Source: Caprella mutica (Eukaryota; Arthropoda; Malacostraca; Amphipoda; Caprellidae). Taken from it: DNA of 64,000 nucleotides. The notes beneath the pieces are model-generated. The model saw only the letters and a program-made list of their open reading frames with translations, did no database searches and was not told the DNA's origin. The first letter of the stretch is position 1. Each line of letters starts with the position of its first letter. The stretch spans positions 1 to 64,000 of the forward strand of contig CANNZV010000851.1 in the NCBI GenBank assembly GCA_947561585.1, written 5' to 3'. Position numbers and translations under genes: made by a program. This document shows positions 34,211 to 46,419 of the stretch, in pieces.

Positions 34211-37200
34211 GATTGCGAAAGTACATTAATTTTGATTTCAACCGTTTTTTTTATTATAATGATCATGGATGCTATCCAATTAATTTTTCATACATTAAAT
34301 TGACATTCTTCAACCAGGGAAACAAATATTGATATTATCGTAGCAAGGCAGTAACCATGTCGTTCATGTAACCCAAATACGTTTATCCAATGTATCTGAA
34401 ATCTAGAAACGCCCATTCAAAAGGAGTACCCAAACCCATTCCATAAAGATCAATTTCTTGTAAAGTATAACCTATAACCTAATATTTGGGATATTCCTTA
34501 ATATCCCAGGAAAAATAACTTTCTACAGAGAAGTGCTTGAAATCTCAAAAGGTAAATAGAGATATGCAAATTAATACATTGTTTGATGTCGATGGAAGTC
34601 ATCTTTTTTTCTCCCGATCGAGTGTATTTTATATTCTCTTTCATGAACTACCTATAAAATATTCCAAAGATATTGCGTCCATTTGGCTGCGTGGAATGAT
34701 TTTAAAGTCGCCCTGTAGCTACTTTGATTCGATTAATGGAAGGGAAGATGCCGTAAAAGAAGAAAAAGCTAGAAAAGTGTCTCGCAATTAAGTTATGCTA
34801 ATGATGTCACAGATGGCCATTACGAAAGACAAATTGGGCCGTTAGTGTCGGAATATGATGGCATTGAGTGTGAAATCACCTAACGAGGATCACCACCCTG
34901 AAATATTAATTTTTTATACACTGATTTATTGACAAAGAAATATGATATTATAAATTTTCGTCGGTTTGGCATATCAGTTTCAATATCTATTTATTTTGTT
35001 TTAGAACTGTTGATGAATCTTATCAATATATTTTATGTGTTAACAGTACGAAACATTTCTAGTATCACTGTATTTAATCCTGATTGATGATGAAGTAATA
35101 ACTTTTTAATGTATGGATCATTGAATAAATTTCTACCTTGACTGTTATCTATAGTTATGTGTGTATAGTATGTGAAATATGTCCTATATATCTAATATAT
35201 ATTGCCATTCAGTTTCATCATAAGTTTTTCTCACAATAATAAGTTATCAGTTTGTAAAGTTAAAAATACACTCAATTCTTACCCATCATGTATAACACAA
35301 CAAACACTTCAATCTCTGTCATTCGGTGGTAACTTTTTCAGGAGTTTGCAGTCATTATTTCGGTAGCATCTGATGGTTACTCGGAACAAAAGTCATACAC
35401 GAAAGTTGGTAATGTTAGAAGTTATAATTTGATTCACAAATTGGAACCTCCTAATGATGAATGAACCTCGAGAAATTCACAACTTTGTAATATCCTGTAC
35501 CACAAAATTCCATACCTGATTTTATATATTTATTCGATCAGAAATCTTATTTGAATATCATTTAATGATTTGGTACATTTACTATTTTATAAATATAATA
35601 AACTTAGCCATATAATAGATCAGTTGCAAAGTTCACCTTACATTAAACATATTTACATAAGAATAAGAGCTATCCTATTTAGATCTCTCTAATAACATTT
35701 GATTGGTATCTCTACCGCAGCAAATACTATAAATTGTTATTTGCTTAGAAAAACGTACTGAATTACGATAATTGAGAAGAAATGAACAACTTGTTGGTAC
35801 CCAAACAACGGCTTTAATCTTCCTCTCACGTTCCGAAAATTAGATTAACTAATTGCAGCCCGTAACTACCTACCTAAAAGACTGGATAGAATTCCAATGG
35901 AAGATATTCTTACAAAACAAAGTGGAAATATAGGTGTAATAATAACAAAAAATTGGTTGCTGTATAAAAAATGGTATTAAAGTACTATCTACCATTATTA
36001 CTAAAGTACTAAAGAGACTGGATGGAATTTCAATGAAGGATATTCTAAGGTCTGGATACACGTGAAGATAAAGGTGTAATAATAACATAGATTGTTGATC
36101 TGATAAGATGAAGGATCTCTCTAACATTTTGAGATGTCTCCTTAGTCACATCGGGTAAAAGATCTATCTACCATTCAGCCCGTTACTCACCATTAAATAT
36201 CTTTTACTCAAGTTACCATTATCTAGAGTAAAGAATCTATCAACTACTTAAATTAAAAATTAAATTATGTAGGTATCGAAAAAGAAAAACTTATGTTGGA
36301 CCTACACCTCTCATAATCTTCTATGACTTTATCATAATTTCATATATATGGGTATGCACTGATGTTCAAGATGAATTTAATAATTTAACCTTTAAAATCA
36401 AATTTTTCGGCACAGAAAAATACGTAATATAATTCGTACTCAAAGACAATTATTACAGTAGTAGAATCATAAAATGAAATTATCCTAATAATCATTTTCT
36501 GATAGATGTTTTAACTCTATCATGAACTATGTGATTGTATTTCCAAAAACTAATATAATTTATATATATATATATATATTAATAACAAAGTCTTTTATGG
36601 ATAAAACCAACAGATCATTCTCCATTCATTTTTCTCAAAATTCTTTTATGATCTCAGAGAGGACATTTTTGGGAATGGAGAGCGTGTTCTGAAATATAAA
36701 ATAGGATAACTTGAAGTTATTCGTGAGTCGTCAGGATTAGGAATATAGGAGACTTTGAAGAATTGTGTGGATAAATTAAAGGATAGTTCCACTACTAGTT
36801 TAGATATTAAAAAAAATAAATGAATGATTAAAATAATGAATGTAAGAGAATATTAAGGTTGTTAATTAGAATGTTGATTCAAATGTATAATTGTTATAAT
36901 TACAATGCGTGGTTATTCAGTATAATTAAATTCATTGGTTACCTTATATTATTTTTTCAATATGAGTGTATAATATAAAGTACGCATCTTCAGAAAAAAA
37001 TAGCTATTAAATCAAATAATTTTCTTCATAGTTCTCGTTAATATGAAGTAGTTATTAAATGTGTAGAAACGATGTTAAAGACAAATTATGAAATAAATTA
37101 TCAAGTAAACTCTATATAATATTTTTATAAAATAACACTTATTAATCTGTTTACCAAATAAAAAAGAAATATTACCTAGTTAATTATTAACTGTTCTCAA

Positions 37201-37467
37201 ACAATGTAACCCATAAACCATTTCTATTCTAAATTACCTGCAAAATATCAATTAAGTTCTTTTAATGAGTTTGGCTTCAGACTATAAATCCCTTTCTCCC
37301 TTTCGTATGCAATAATTTGGACATTTTTCTTTCGAAGGTGGCTGTAACCAGTTGGGAAATTTATATTAAGCAGATCGTACTTTACGGTATATATTGGTCG
37401 TATTCCATTATAAAATATCATAATCTCAGATATTACTGAATTATCGACGAATTACTAATGTGTGAAG
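34211..37467. other. long AT-rich stretch, no recognised gene
   Basis: About 3.2 kb. The 84-codon frame at 34537-34791 starts with TTG and is unrecognised; the 85-codon minus frame at 35870-36127 overlaps an imperfect direct repeat (ttccaatggaagatattcta type at 35893 and 36030). An (AT)n microsatellite lies near 36561-36579. A dispersed monomer is at 36312-36340. Confidence 0.45.
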
Positions 37468-37568
37468 ATTGACCAAGCAGTCCCATTAAACCAAGCAATC
37501 ACTTCAAACCAAGCAATAAATTTAAACCAAGCAGTCCCTGTACACCAAGTAATCTTTTTAAACCATTC
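37468..37568. repeat. short degenerate array (aaaccaagcartc)
   Basis: Five to six degenerate units of about 18-20 bp built on aaaccaagcaatc, for example at 37478, 37499 and 37523. Confidence 0.7.
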
Positions 37569-38825
37569 AATGACAGTCCCCATTTCATGGCTGGTTTCAC
37601 TTTTTTCTCCCATCTGATCGACTCTTAGTTATGAATATTCAACAGCTGAGGTCATTAGGAATCATGGATTGGATCTGCAATTATAAATGATTCAATGTTA
37701 TTGTATAATTCTGGATAGGAAGGAAGAGAATATGAATGTAGCTGATAGGACCTTATTCAGTATCCAAATCTAAATAAAATTAATTGTTAACTTATATTTT
37801 TCTTTTAACAATATTTCAATGAATTGTTTTTCGTTGATTGTTTCACGGGATTGAAGATAATGGAAAACTTGTTTGTTTAAATGTTGAGTATTTGTTTAAA
37901 CTCATAGTTGGTAACCAAAAAGAATTCATTTGTTATTACATATAAATTATTTTCACACCTAATGTGTTATACAATTCAATTTGTTCTCCATTTTCATTTC
38001 TTTTTCTCAGTGTGTTAGATATTATCTCACTATATGCGTTATAATTTGGTTGCTGCAGCCTAATTTCTGTTTAATTACTCTAGGGTATGATTCACTTAAT
38101 GTAAACCATTAAACCGTAATGCGATCACTGAAACTGAAGCTGCAAAATGCTTATTGAAGAGTACAGAGTTATCAGAATGTTCAACTTTTTCAATCTTAGA
38201 AAGAATCGTTCAATCCGTATTTTGATTCTAACTATTATATAGTTTCTCTTAATTGATCGAAAATGTGTGAATTCATCCGATAATTGAGAATTTACCCTAC
38301 TTTAGGATAAATACCACTTCCAAGAAAAAAATGAAAGTTTTTCGATAACTTGTTGCATAGATACTAAATATCCAACTTAAACTGAAATTTTTCATACAGA
38401 ATCAAATCCTTAAATGTAACCCCAGTCCTTTCATTTATATTCTCTTGCAGTCATCAATCTCAAGTAGGATATTGATGTGGACAGCTGTTCAAACTTAGTA
38501 AAGAACATTTATCTTCATCAGAAAGTGACCTAAAGTTGAAATGTATTTAAGATAGTTATACAGTAAATACATTGTGCATAATGGTATGTAATAAATATGT
38601 AAATAGTCATTTCAATTTAATACTCTTTTTAATATACTATCACTAAAGTTTAATTTTGAAGTTGATGATAATGTCTTCTAATGCATTCCTTTACAACTAT
38701 CTCATTAAAATGGAAATAATATTAATTTTCTTCAATGATATGTGAGAGTTCACATTTAATAATTTCAATTTAGGTTTTAATTTCAATTTATGTATTTTGA
38801 AGTGTGCATTGGATTATTAACACTA
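37569..38825. other. AT-rich sequence without recognised features
   Basis: About 1.25 kb. Nothing recognisable on either strand. Confidence 0.5.
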
Positions 38826-39010
38826 TTATACTAAGTCTACGGTAATTGCTACCAGTATTTAACTTACTAATCTACGGTAGTGCTACCGGTATTTAACTGA
38901 CTAAGTCTCCGATAATTACTACCAACAATTAACTTACTGAATCTACTGTAATTGCATCCAGTATTCAACTTACTAAATCTGCTGTAATTGCCACAAGTCT
39001 TAAACTTACA
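38826..39010. repeat. degenerate about 38-bp tandem repeat
   Basis: Four to five units built on acttactaaatctacggtaa and ttgctaccagtattt, with increasing divergence to the right. Confidence 0.8.
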
Positions 39011-39577
39011 AATATTCTTTTCTCAATTTGTAATTTTTTATTACTGTAATATTTATTTATTGGCACTACCATTAATTTCACTTCATTTTTATACTATGTA
39101 ATAACGAATCTCTTCATAATTGATTTTAATTTTTTCGTATAGAAAACATCAAATGAATATCTCTTGCCGTACTTCGGTATTTTTTCTCTATTTTTAATAG
39201 GGAGATAATTAGATTATTGACTCGATATGGAAGAGAGAACAAAATCGGAAAATCAGTATCGCTGATTAGTAATTTTCGAAGATTGATTTTAAATAATGTT
39301 AAATGTCATCTTATTTACGATGATTAAAATAAATCCATCTCATACGTGATTTCAATATTACAAATTATAGCATGGAATAATAGATAATAATTCCCATTGC
39401 AACTCAATTGGAATTTCATCAAACCAAAACTTCATTCTCGTGTTCAACATCAATAATAACATTTTTTATTCCCAAAACTATTGTGAATCATTCCTAATTT
39501 TTGCAAATAAAAAGTTTGTGTTTGTTTTCAAATGACTGCGCAAGAACACCTCTTGATTTCACGCTTCCTTTCGATCA
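39011..39577. other. AT-rich sequence without recognised features
   Basis: About 570 bp with no gene or repeat seen. Confidence 0.5.
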
Positions 39578-39935
39578 AAAGGACTTGGAATACTCATAAT
39601 GTTAGAACTTGAAATACTCATAATATTAGGACTTGAAATACTCATAATGTTAGGAGTTGAAATACTCATGATGTTATGACTTGAAATACACATAATATTA
39701 GAACTTGAAATACTCATAATGTTAGGACTTGAAATACTCATAATGATAGGACTTGAAATACTCATAATGTTAGAACTTGAAATACTCATAATATTAGAAC
39801 TTGAAATACTCATAATGTTAGGACTTGAAATACTCATAATGTTAGGACTTGAAATACTCATAATGTTAGGACTTGAAATACTCATGATGTTAGGACTTTA
39901 AATACTCATAATGTTAGGACTTGAAATATTTATAT
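39578..39935. repeat. 24-bp minisatellite
   Basis: About 15 copies of gttaggacttgaaatactca followed by taat. Because 24 is a multiple of 3, both strands are open (minus MSISSPNI repeats, plus LGLEILIM repeats); these frames are by-products. Variation alternates aggact and agaact. Confidence 0.95.
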
Positions 39936-40004
39936 TCGTGATCTTCAAAATTTGGAAAGAAAAACAAACCGCAATAACAGTGCACTTATATTGAACTGAG
40001 GAGT

Positions 40005-41128
40005 TAATTTATTGGTACTACTTGCCTTTAGTTGGTACTGAGGTTCATTCTAGTGTACCACTTGCCTCTAGTTGGTACTGAGGTTCATTTTAGTGTACCA
40101 CTTGCCTAGTTTGTACTGAGGTTCACTCTAGTGTACCACTTGCCTCTAGTTGGTACTGAGGTTCATTTTAGTGTACCACTTGCCTCTAGTTTGTACTGAG
40201 GTTCATTCTAGTGTACCACTTGCCTCTAGTTGGTACTGAGGTTCATTTTAGTGTACCACTTGCCTCTAGTTGGTACTGAGGTTCATTCTAGTGTACCACT
40301 TATCTCTAGTTGGTACTGAGGTTCATTTTAGTGTACCACTTGCCTCTAGTTGGTACTGAGGTTCATTTTAGTGTATCACTTGCCTCTAGTTGGTACTGAG
40401 GTTCATTCTAGTGTACCACTTGCCTCTAGTTGGTACTGAGGTTATTTTAGTGTACCACTTGCCTCTATTTGGTACTGAGGTTATTTTAGTATACCACTTG
40501 CCTCTATTTGGTACTGAGGTTCATTCTAGTGTACCATTTGCCTCTAGTTGGTACTGAGGTTCATTTTAGTGTACCACTTGCCTCTAGTTGGTACTGAGGT
40601 TCATTCTAGTGTACCACTTATCTCTAGTTGGTACTGAGGTTCATTTTAGTGTACCACTTGCCTCTAGTTGGTACTGAGGTTCATTTTAGTGTATCACTTG
40701 CCTCTAGTTGGTACTGAGGTTCATTCTAGTGTACCTCTTGCCTCTAGTTGGTACTGAGGTTATTTTAGTGTACCACTTGCCTCTATTTGGTACTGAGGTT
40801 ATTTTAGTATACCACTTGCCTCTATTTGGTACTGAGGTTCATTCTAGTGTACCATTTGCCTCTAGTTGGTACTGAGGTTCATTTTAGTGTACCACTTGCC
40901 TCTAGTTGGTACTGAGGTTCATTCTAGTGTACCACTTATCTCTAGTTGGTACTGAGGTTCATTTTAGTGTACCACTTGCCTCTAGTTGGTACTGAGGTTC
41001 ATTTTAGTGTATCACTTGCCTCTAGTTGGTACTGAGGTTCATTCTAGTGTACCACTTGCCTCTAGTTGGTACTGAGGTTCATTTTAGTGTACCACTTGCC
41101 TTTAGTTGGTACTGAGGTTCATTTTAGG
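40005..41128. repeat. 40-bp minisatellite with a 318-bp higher-order repeat
   Basis: About 28 copies of a 40-bp unit (taccacttgcctctagttgg, tactgaggttcattctagtg). A block of eight units, including two that have each lost one base (gaggttatttt) and a set of shared variants (tataccactt, ctctatttgg, taccatttgcc, cacttatctc), is present twice with an offset of exactly 318 bp (gag at 40438 and 40756). Confidence 0.97.
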
Positions 41129-42156
41129 TATAATGATCCTCTTCATATTCGGGTCGTTTCATTCTCTACCAAACATGGAATAATTTACGTCTCAGAGACA
41201 TTTCAGTTTAAATCAACTGAATGAAAAGCCACTCGAGACTTGAATTATAATGCTTCCATTCGGCTGTGGATTCACAAACTTACTTACACAGACGTAATTA
41301 AGTGATTGGTATTGGATGTTATGTAATACTTGTATTCGTACTGCACATTCAGTCTAGTAATTAATTAATTTCATTTGAAACTCATAATTAATGTTGGATG
41401 TTATCGTACGCCAATTTACATAATGTGAAAGAAAATAATAATTTTATGGCATCAAAGATTGGGAGAATCAACATTTTCTATGGCCCCATCATATCTTGTA
41501 GTCCAAATTGGTTATGATACGTGTACAGTTATTCTGTTTAATTTCAAAATAGTGTTATAACGTCATAGTACTCGGACACCCACAGTACTCGGAAAGTGGG
41601 TGTTACATTGGCCATGAAACAATCTGATCTTTAGAAATTACAGATTGACCTATATACAAATTATCGAACACTTTGAGTGTCCAAAGACTATAACGTTATC
41701 CTAATTAGGAAGACAAACCTTAAATGTTCTTCAAAATCTCCTTTTCCTAATCCTAACGACTCAAGAGGACTTCATGTTATCCTATTTAATATTTCAGAAC
41801 ACGCTCTCCTTTCCCTCAAATCTCCCTGGGATGAAAGAGTAAAAGTATTCGCAAAAACTGAGCCATACTTTTCAGTTTGGACTTCAAAGGTCTCTGTAAA
41901 ACATTTCACTTTTCACCGAGAAATGACTTGATGTTTTATTTTTTCATTGTTCATCACCGGGTCTAGTTGATCTATTAGGTAGGGTAAGTTACAATATATC
42001 GACCGTTACGCAATTTCATACTTGTAAATGAAGATAGTGGCATACTTGATAGTGTGAATGAAGATAGTAGATCATGTCGTAGTGAGTATTATTTAAAGTT
42101 TTAACATTTATCTTAATAAATAAACATCTTCATAACACATTTACTAGCGAATGTAA
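41129..42156. other. mixed AT-rich sequence with a MITE fragment
   Basis: Contains a dispersed monomer near 41471-41494 and, at 41583-41654, a truncated copy of the CAGTACTCGG MITE of 12798-12904. The 84-codon frame at 41677-41931 begins inside that fragment's right part and is unrecognised. Confidence 0.5.
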
Positions 42157-42505
42157 CAACTAACTGTACGGGAAAAAGTAACTGTGCCGGATTACGAAAC
42201 TGTGTGGGAATACGTAACTATACGGGAATATGAAATGTACGGGATTGCGTAACTGTGCGAGAATACGTGATTGAGTGGGACTACGTAACTGTACGGAAAA
42301 ATAATTGTACGTATACAGTCATAATAAAGATTAGGGAATAATAAGACTATGGGAATACATAAATGCACGGGAATACGTAACTGTATGAAAATAGGTAACA
42401 CTATAGGAATTGTAAGTGAACGGGGAAAATCAACTATAGAGAATACGAAACAGTATGGGAATACTTAATTGTACGTTATTATTATGTGAACGGGAATATG
42501 TAACT
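42157..42505. repeat. degenerate 18-bp array (gtaactgtacgggaatac)
   Basis: About 17 strongly diverged units of gtaactgtacgggaatac, interrupted near 42305-42345. This looks like an old minisatellite. Confidence 0.85.
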
Positions 42506-42792
42506 TAGCTTGTAAGATGAAATAGAAAATAAATATTAGTATTTTGTTTTGTTTTATATGTAGTTAATAATTGTTCTGAAAATAGTCTATTACTATTTCC
42601 ACAAAAAATTCGACACGTATATTTTTATTATAAATTACTCATAACAAAAACACTTAAAATATTAATAATAACTTTGTTAATTTGTTTCTCCATTAACTAT
42701 ACACCCTGTGTATATACTGACGTTGAAAGTCTTCCATGCGTGAAATTAGCAACTTTCAAACTGGTTATATAGGACAGATTTACGTCTTTGGT
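42506..42792. other. AT-rich spacer without recognised features
   Basis: Nothing recognisable between the 18-bp array and element B. Confidence 0.5.
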
Positions 42793-42801
42793 AGATATAA
42801 T

Positions 42802-44040
42802 GGTGCACGGCGAATTGCCACTGGGGGAATTGCCACTGGGTGATCTGCCGCTGGGTGAACTGCCCATGTGGGGGAACTGCCACTGGGCGAACTGCTCATG
42901 TGTGTGAATTGCCACTGGGTGAACAACTCTCACAGACTGCATCACTACGTACAGGAGATGAACAAAACACACACTCGCCCCGTGTGTTTAGGTGTCCCCC
43001 CCCCCTCCTAGTCTAAGCGTGGACTGAGAATTGGGCCCGCCGACAGTTGGGCCCAGGACAATTGGGTCCGTCGACAGTTGGGCCCAGGACAATGGGGCCT
43101 GACGACTGTTGGGCCCAGGACAATTAGGCTAACGACAATTGGCCAACGACAATTGGGCCCAAAGACAATTGGGCCCCAAGACAATTATATTATTTACCCA
43201 TTTTGTAAAGAGTCTACTGTATTAACTTAATTAAAGACTATTACTACTGTAATAACTAGGGATGCGATATTATGTTTTGTATAAAAATATAGTCTTGAGC
43301 ATAATTAAAATAAATAATATTCTTTATATGAGAAAATATTCTCGTTAAGAAATTTTTTTTTTAATAGAACATATTCTTTTCATGAATAAATACTATTATT
43401 CTTTTAAACTACTATAAGTTTTCTGTTCTGAGATGGGTCATATAAGAAAAAAATTTCATAGTTACAGAACCTCTATGAGTCTATATAGTGAACTCCTGTA
43501 AAGTGAATGAGTTAGGTTATAGCCAATAGAAAGTAAGAATGTAGCAATTTTAGATGAAGAACAAAAGAAAATAAGATTGTGGGTATCTAAAGAAGGCCGT
43601 GGTCCACCAAGACCTGTTGAAATTAGTAGAACATACAAGTTGAATTAAAATTAATGCGATTTTGTTGAAACCTGTTCAGTATTCAATATAGAAAAGTTTT
43701 ATAAATCAGGATAGAAATTTGATGGATAGAGATAGCACGAATAAGGACATATTGAAAGGAACTTTATCACTGTACATTTTCAAGGGTTTAACAGTATAAG
43801 GTATCATCGGCACGTACAGGTATACAATTCACCCAGTGTCAATTTACCCAGTGACAATCCACCCAGTGACAATTCACCCAGTGTCAATTTACCCAGTGGC
43901 AATTCCCCAACATGGGCAGTTCACCCAGTGGCAACTCCCCACATGGGCAGTTCCCCCGGTGGCAATTCTCCCACATGGGCAGTTCACCCAGTGGCAATCC
44001 ACCCATTGGCAATTCGACCAGTGACAACTTCCCTAGAACC
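42802..44040. mobile_element. array-ended element B (9-bp target duplication)
   Basis: Left end GGTGCACGG, right end CCTAGAACC (inverse GGTTCTAGG), flanked by an exact 9-bp duplication AGATATAAT (42793-42801, 44041-44049). The left array (42811-42925) has 15-bp units gaattgccactgggn mixed with 17-bp variants containing catgtggg; the right array (43826-44030) has the inverted unit caattcacccagtgg with the same catggg variants. A third array of a different 15-bp unit lies inside (43021-43188). An 11-C run is at 42996-43006. No transposase. Total 1239 bp. Confidence 0.9.
43021..43188. repeat. internal 15-bp array (gacaattgggcccag) within element B
   Basis: About ten units of gacaattgggcccag and variants, with a different sequence from the terminal arrays of the same element. 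It may be the remnant of a nested relative, but I see no 9-bp duplication at its edges. Confidence 0.9.
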
Positions 44041-44212
44041 AGATATAATATACTAGATTTGGGAAAACAGTAAGAAAAATACATCACTTTATCCTTATTG
44101 TTTTTGTGATCATATTTAGTCACTTAAAATGAGTATGAAAACCTGTTTGTTGAACCATAAAGGGGTAGATTTTAAGGCAGAGAAAATGATACCTAAAATG
44201 TCATGTGATTAC

Positions 44213-45526
44213 TAGAGCTCGGATTTCTATGCTCTAACAAAATAACAGCTTAGAAGGCCATAAAAGCATAGATAGTCTATGCTTTATAGGCATTAATCTA
44301 TTTTGCACACAAAGCATATGAAATTCTATTTAAGAATATTTTGGTCTTTGCTACAGCATGCAAAACTCTATTTAAGAGATATTAAAGTTTACACTACAGT
44401 TGCTCAATTTTCTATTTGCATTTTTTTTGTAATATTTTAGCAAGTCATTTAGTTCCAAGTCCTCGTAGTCTTAAAAACTCTTTATAATGCCTTAAGTTAA
44501 GCGGTCTGATAACGTCAGTATACGAAATTTAGTTGATGAATTTGCGTGTTATACACTGAAAACGTTGTTTTGAAATGCAATCCATGCAATGTGAAGTTGA
44601 GTGTAGCTACAAGAAATCAAACGTTGTAACAAATTTTAAAAAAACTAAACATACTCGTAAGAGGGTAAATTTTGTAGATTTGAATGAGGATGATGCCAAC
44701 ATGATACCAACCGTAATGGTATCATCCTGGATTGCAAAACATAGAATACATATATATGAAGTATTATCGCTGGAGTGGAAGAGGTGCAAATTGAAAGGAA
44801 TATAACATAAAATGCAATGTATTTCAAGTACACCCTGTTGACAACAGTTGCAGTAGAGAGGAGCTTTTCAAAACTCAATATGTTACTGAGCGATCACCGA
44901 ATATCTCTAAAAACAGAAAATGTCAAAGAACAATTAATCGTATCATGCACCTTCTAATTGTTAAATTATTATATTTTAAATATAGCTACTATTATTTTTA
45001 TCTAGCTAGATGAATAAATAATTGAATCTCATTATTTACCATACATCGTTATATAGAGGCTTATTTTCTTGCTCTGATATTTTGTTAGATATTATTTAAA
45101 CTATAGCTGTCTCTTGGTAGAACTAAGAATCTGAGAAATTATCGTTTATGGTTATTTGTTGCTATATTATTTAATTGTCATATATTAATAATAATGTGAT
45201 GCACAAAATGTGGTTTGATTTCCAATTCCATTACGAATAATTACAAAAAATATACTTCGATAATTTTCCATTTGAAAACAGGAAATATTATTCAACCTCA
45301 AAATTAAAGAAAAGTATACGTCCTTAAGTATACAATTGACTCATACGACATGTTTTTAAACTTTTTAAATAAAGAAAACGTTATTTGAGGTATAACTATT
45401 TAATTTATAACGTCAGATTTAGCATAGGGTTTAGGCTATAAAGCCTATTTTTAAAAGAAAGCATATTTTGCATAGTTTTTAGTGCTATTCCGCCTAGATT
45501 GAAAGGGCATAGAAATCCGGGCTCTA
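44213..45526 (+). mobile_element. hAT element relic, internally deleted
   Basis: Ends TAGAGCTCGGATTTCTATG and the inverse (catagaaatccgggctcta), flanked by GTGATTAC (44205-44212) and GTGATTAG (45527-45534), 7 of 8 identical. Both features are typical of hAT. Inside are remnants of the transposase N-terminal zinc finger (44540-44660) and of the C-terminal dimerisation region (44805-44957), but not the catalytic core. Total 1314 bp. Confidence 0.9.
44540..44957 (+). pseudogene. hAT transposase remnant: zinc finger and dimerisation region
   Basis: hAT transposases excise and insert DNA in the nucleus and dimerise through a conserved C-terminal region. That region is clear at 44805-44957: after FKYTLL comes TVAVERSFSKLNMLLSDH, matching the family hallmark of a short hydrophobic segment followed by ERSFS-L, then a stop at 44955. 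Upstream, one frame gives a Cys pair (KCNPCNVKLSV) and another frame, from 44575, gives the downstream KKSNVV-FKKTKH portion of a BED-like zinc finger, so a frameshift lies within the finger. The DDE core between them is deleted. Cannot make a functional protein. Confidence 0.75.
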
Positions 45527-45534
45527 GTGATTAG

Positions 45535-45922
45535 CGAATATTCAGTGGATTCCCAACTTAATCTTCTATGACAGACAAGTGGAGAGATGGAGAACCAAAT
45601 GGAGTAAATGGTAAATCCTGCGCTAGGTTATACAGGCATGAGCTCGTCGATATCATCTGTCATTCGATTCATTACGGAAAATTATGCCCAAACTTTTAGC
45701 CTGGAACATGCCAATGCGCATTTTTTGGAGAACATTGCGATATGGAAAGTTAAGTAAATCGAATTTTATTGCATTATTAGGTGTTACTTTCTTTTCATTG
45801 TTTTTTTAAGATTACAAATATGATTAATGTACTCGGTTACAAAATAGGTTCACAGTACTCGGTAAGTTAATGATAACATTAGCAACATCATTAACAGATG
45901 TCAGATTGGTTCAAGAACTTTC
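45535..45922. other. sequence with two short dispersed-repeat fragments
   Basis: A dispersed monomer (taatcttctatg) at about 45558-45574 and a CAGTACTCGG-type fragment at 45829-45875. Nothing else. Confidence 0.5.
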
Positions 45923-45926
45923 TTAA

Positions 45927-46415
45927 CCCTAATGAGTTTAACGTGTATCTTCTTGGCACATCTTTTTACAATTACTTTACATCTTTGATGTCATTCCTTT
46001 AAATTTACTTGCCTTTCTTGTCTTTGTTTTTAAATGAATTCCAAATATATTTTTGTATTAAAAATTGAAAAATATTTTCGTATTGACGTAAATCAGCGTA
46101 AATCACGTAAATTAGGAAATGAATTGTACTGTGGTGACATGGCAACATATAAAGACTGTTTGGTCGGCCTATAAGCGCACATCTGTCCACGTTTTCATGG
46201 AGTACACACAAATGCTTTAGCTGTGATTTGGTCACACTCCACCAAATCACAGCTCTGCTCACAGCTCTGCCAATATCTTATATACCTATTTATTTATTTC
46301 TCCTTGTATGTTCTTGCTTGTAAAATACAGTTCCGTAGGTCTATAATGAAGACATGGGTTTTTATTAACACGTGTCAAACCTTCCCGTTCATTTTGATAG
46401 TCAAACTCATTATGG
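45927..46415. mobile_element. TTAA MITE family 1, copy 2
   Basis: Intact ends: TTAA (45923-45926), CCCTAATGAGTTTAAC, and at the right gtcaaactcattatgg followed by TTAA (46416-46419). Shares internal blocks with 33663-34206 and 57882-58407. The 85-codon frames on both strands here are by-products. Confidence 0.88.
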
Positions 46416-46419
46416 TTAA

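Noticed and set aside
34537..34791. 84-codon frame as a gene
   Set aside because: Starts with TTG rather than ATG, and no similarity is recognised.
39559..39901. Repetitive protein frames (MSISSPNI and LGLEILIM)
   Set aside because: Both strands are open because the unit is 24 bp; no independent evidence for translation.
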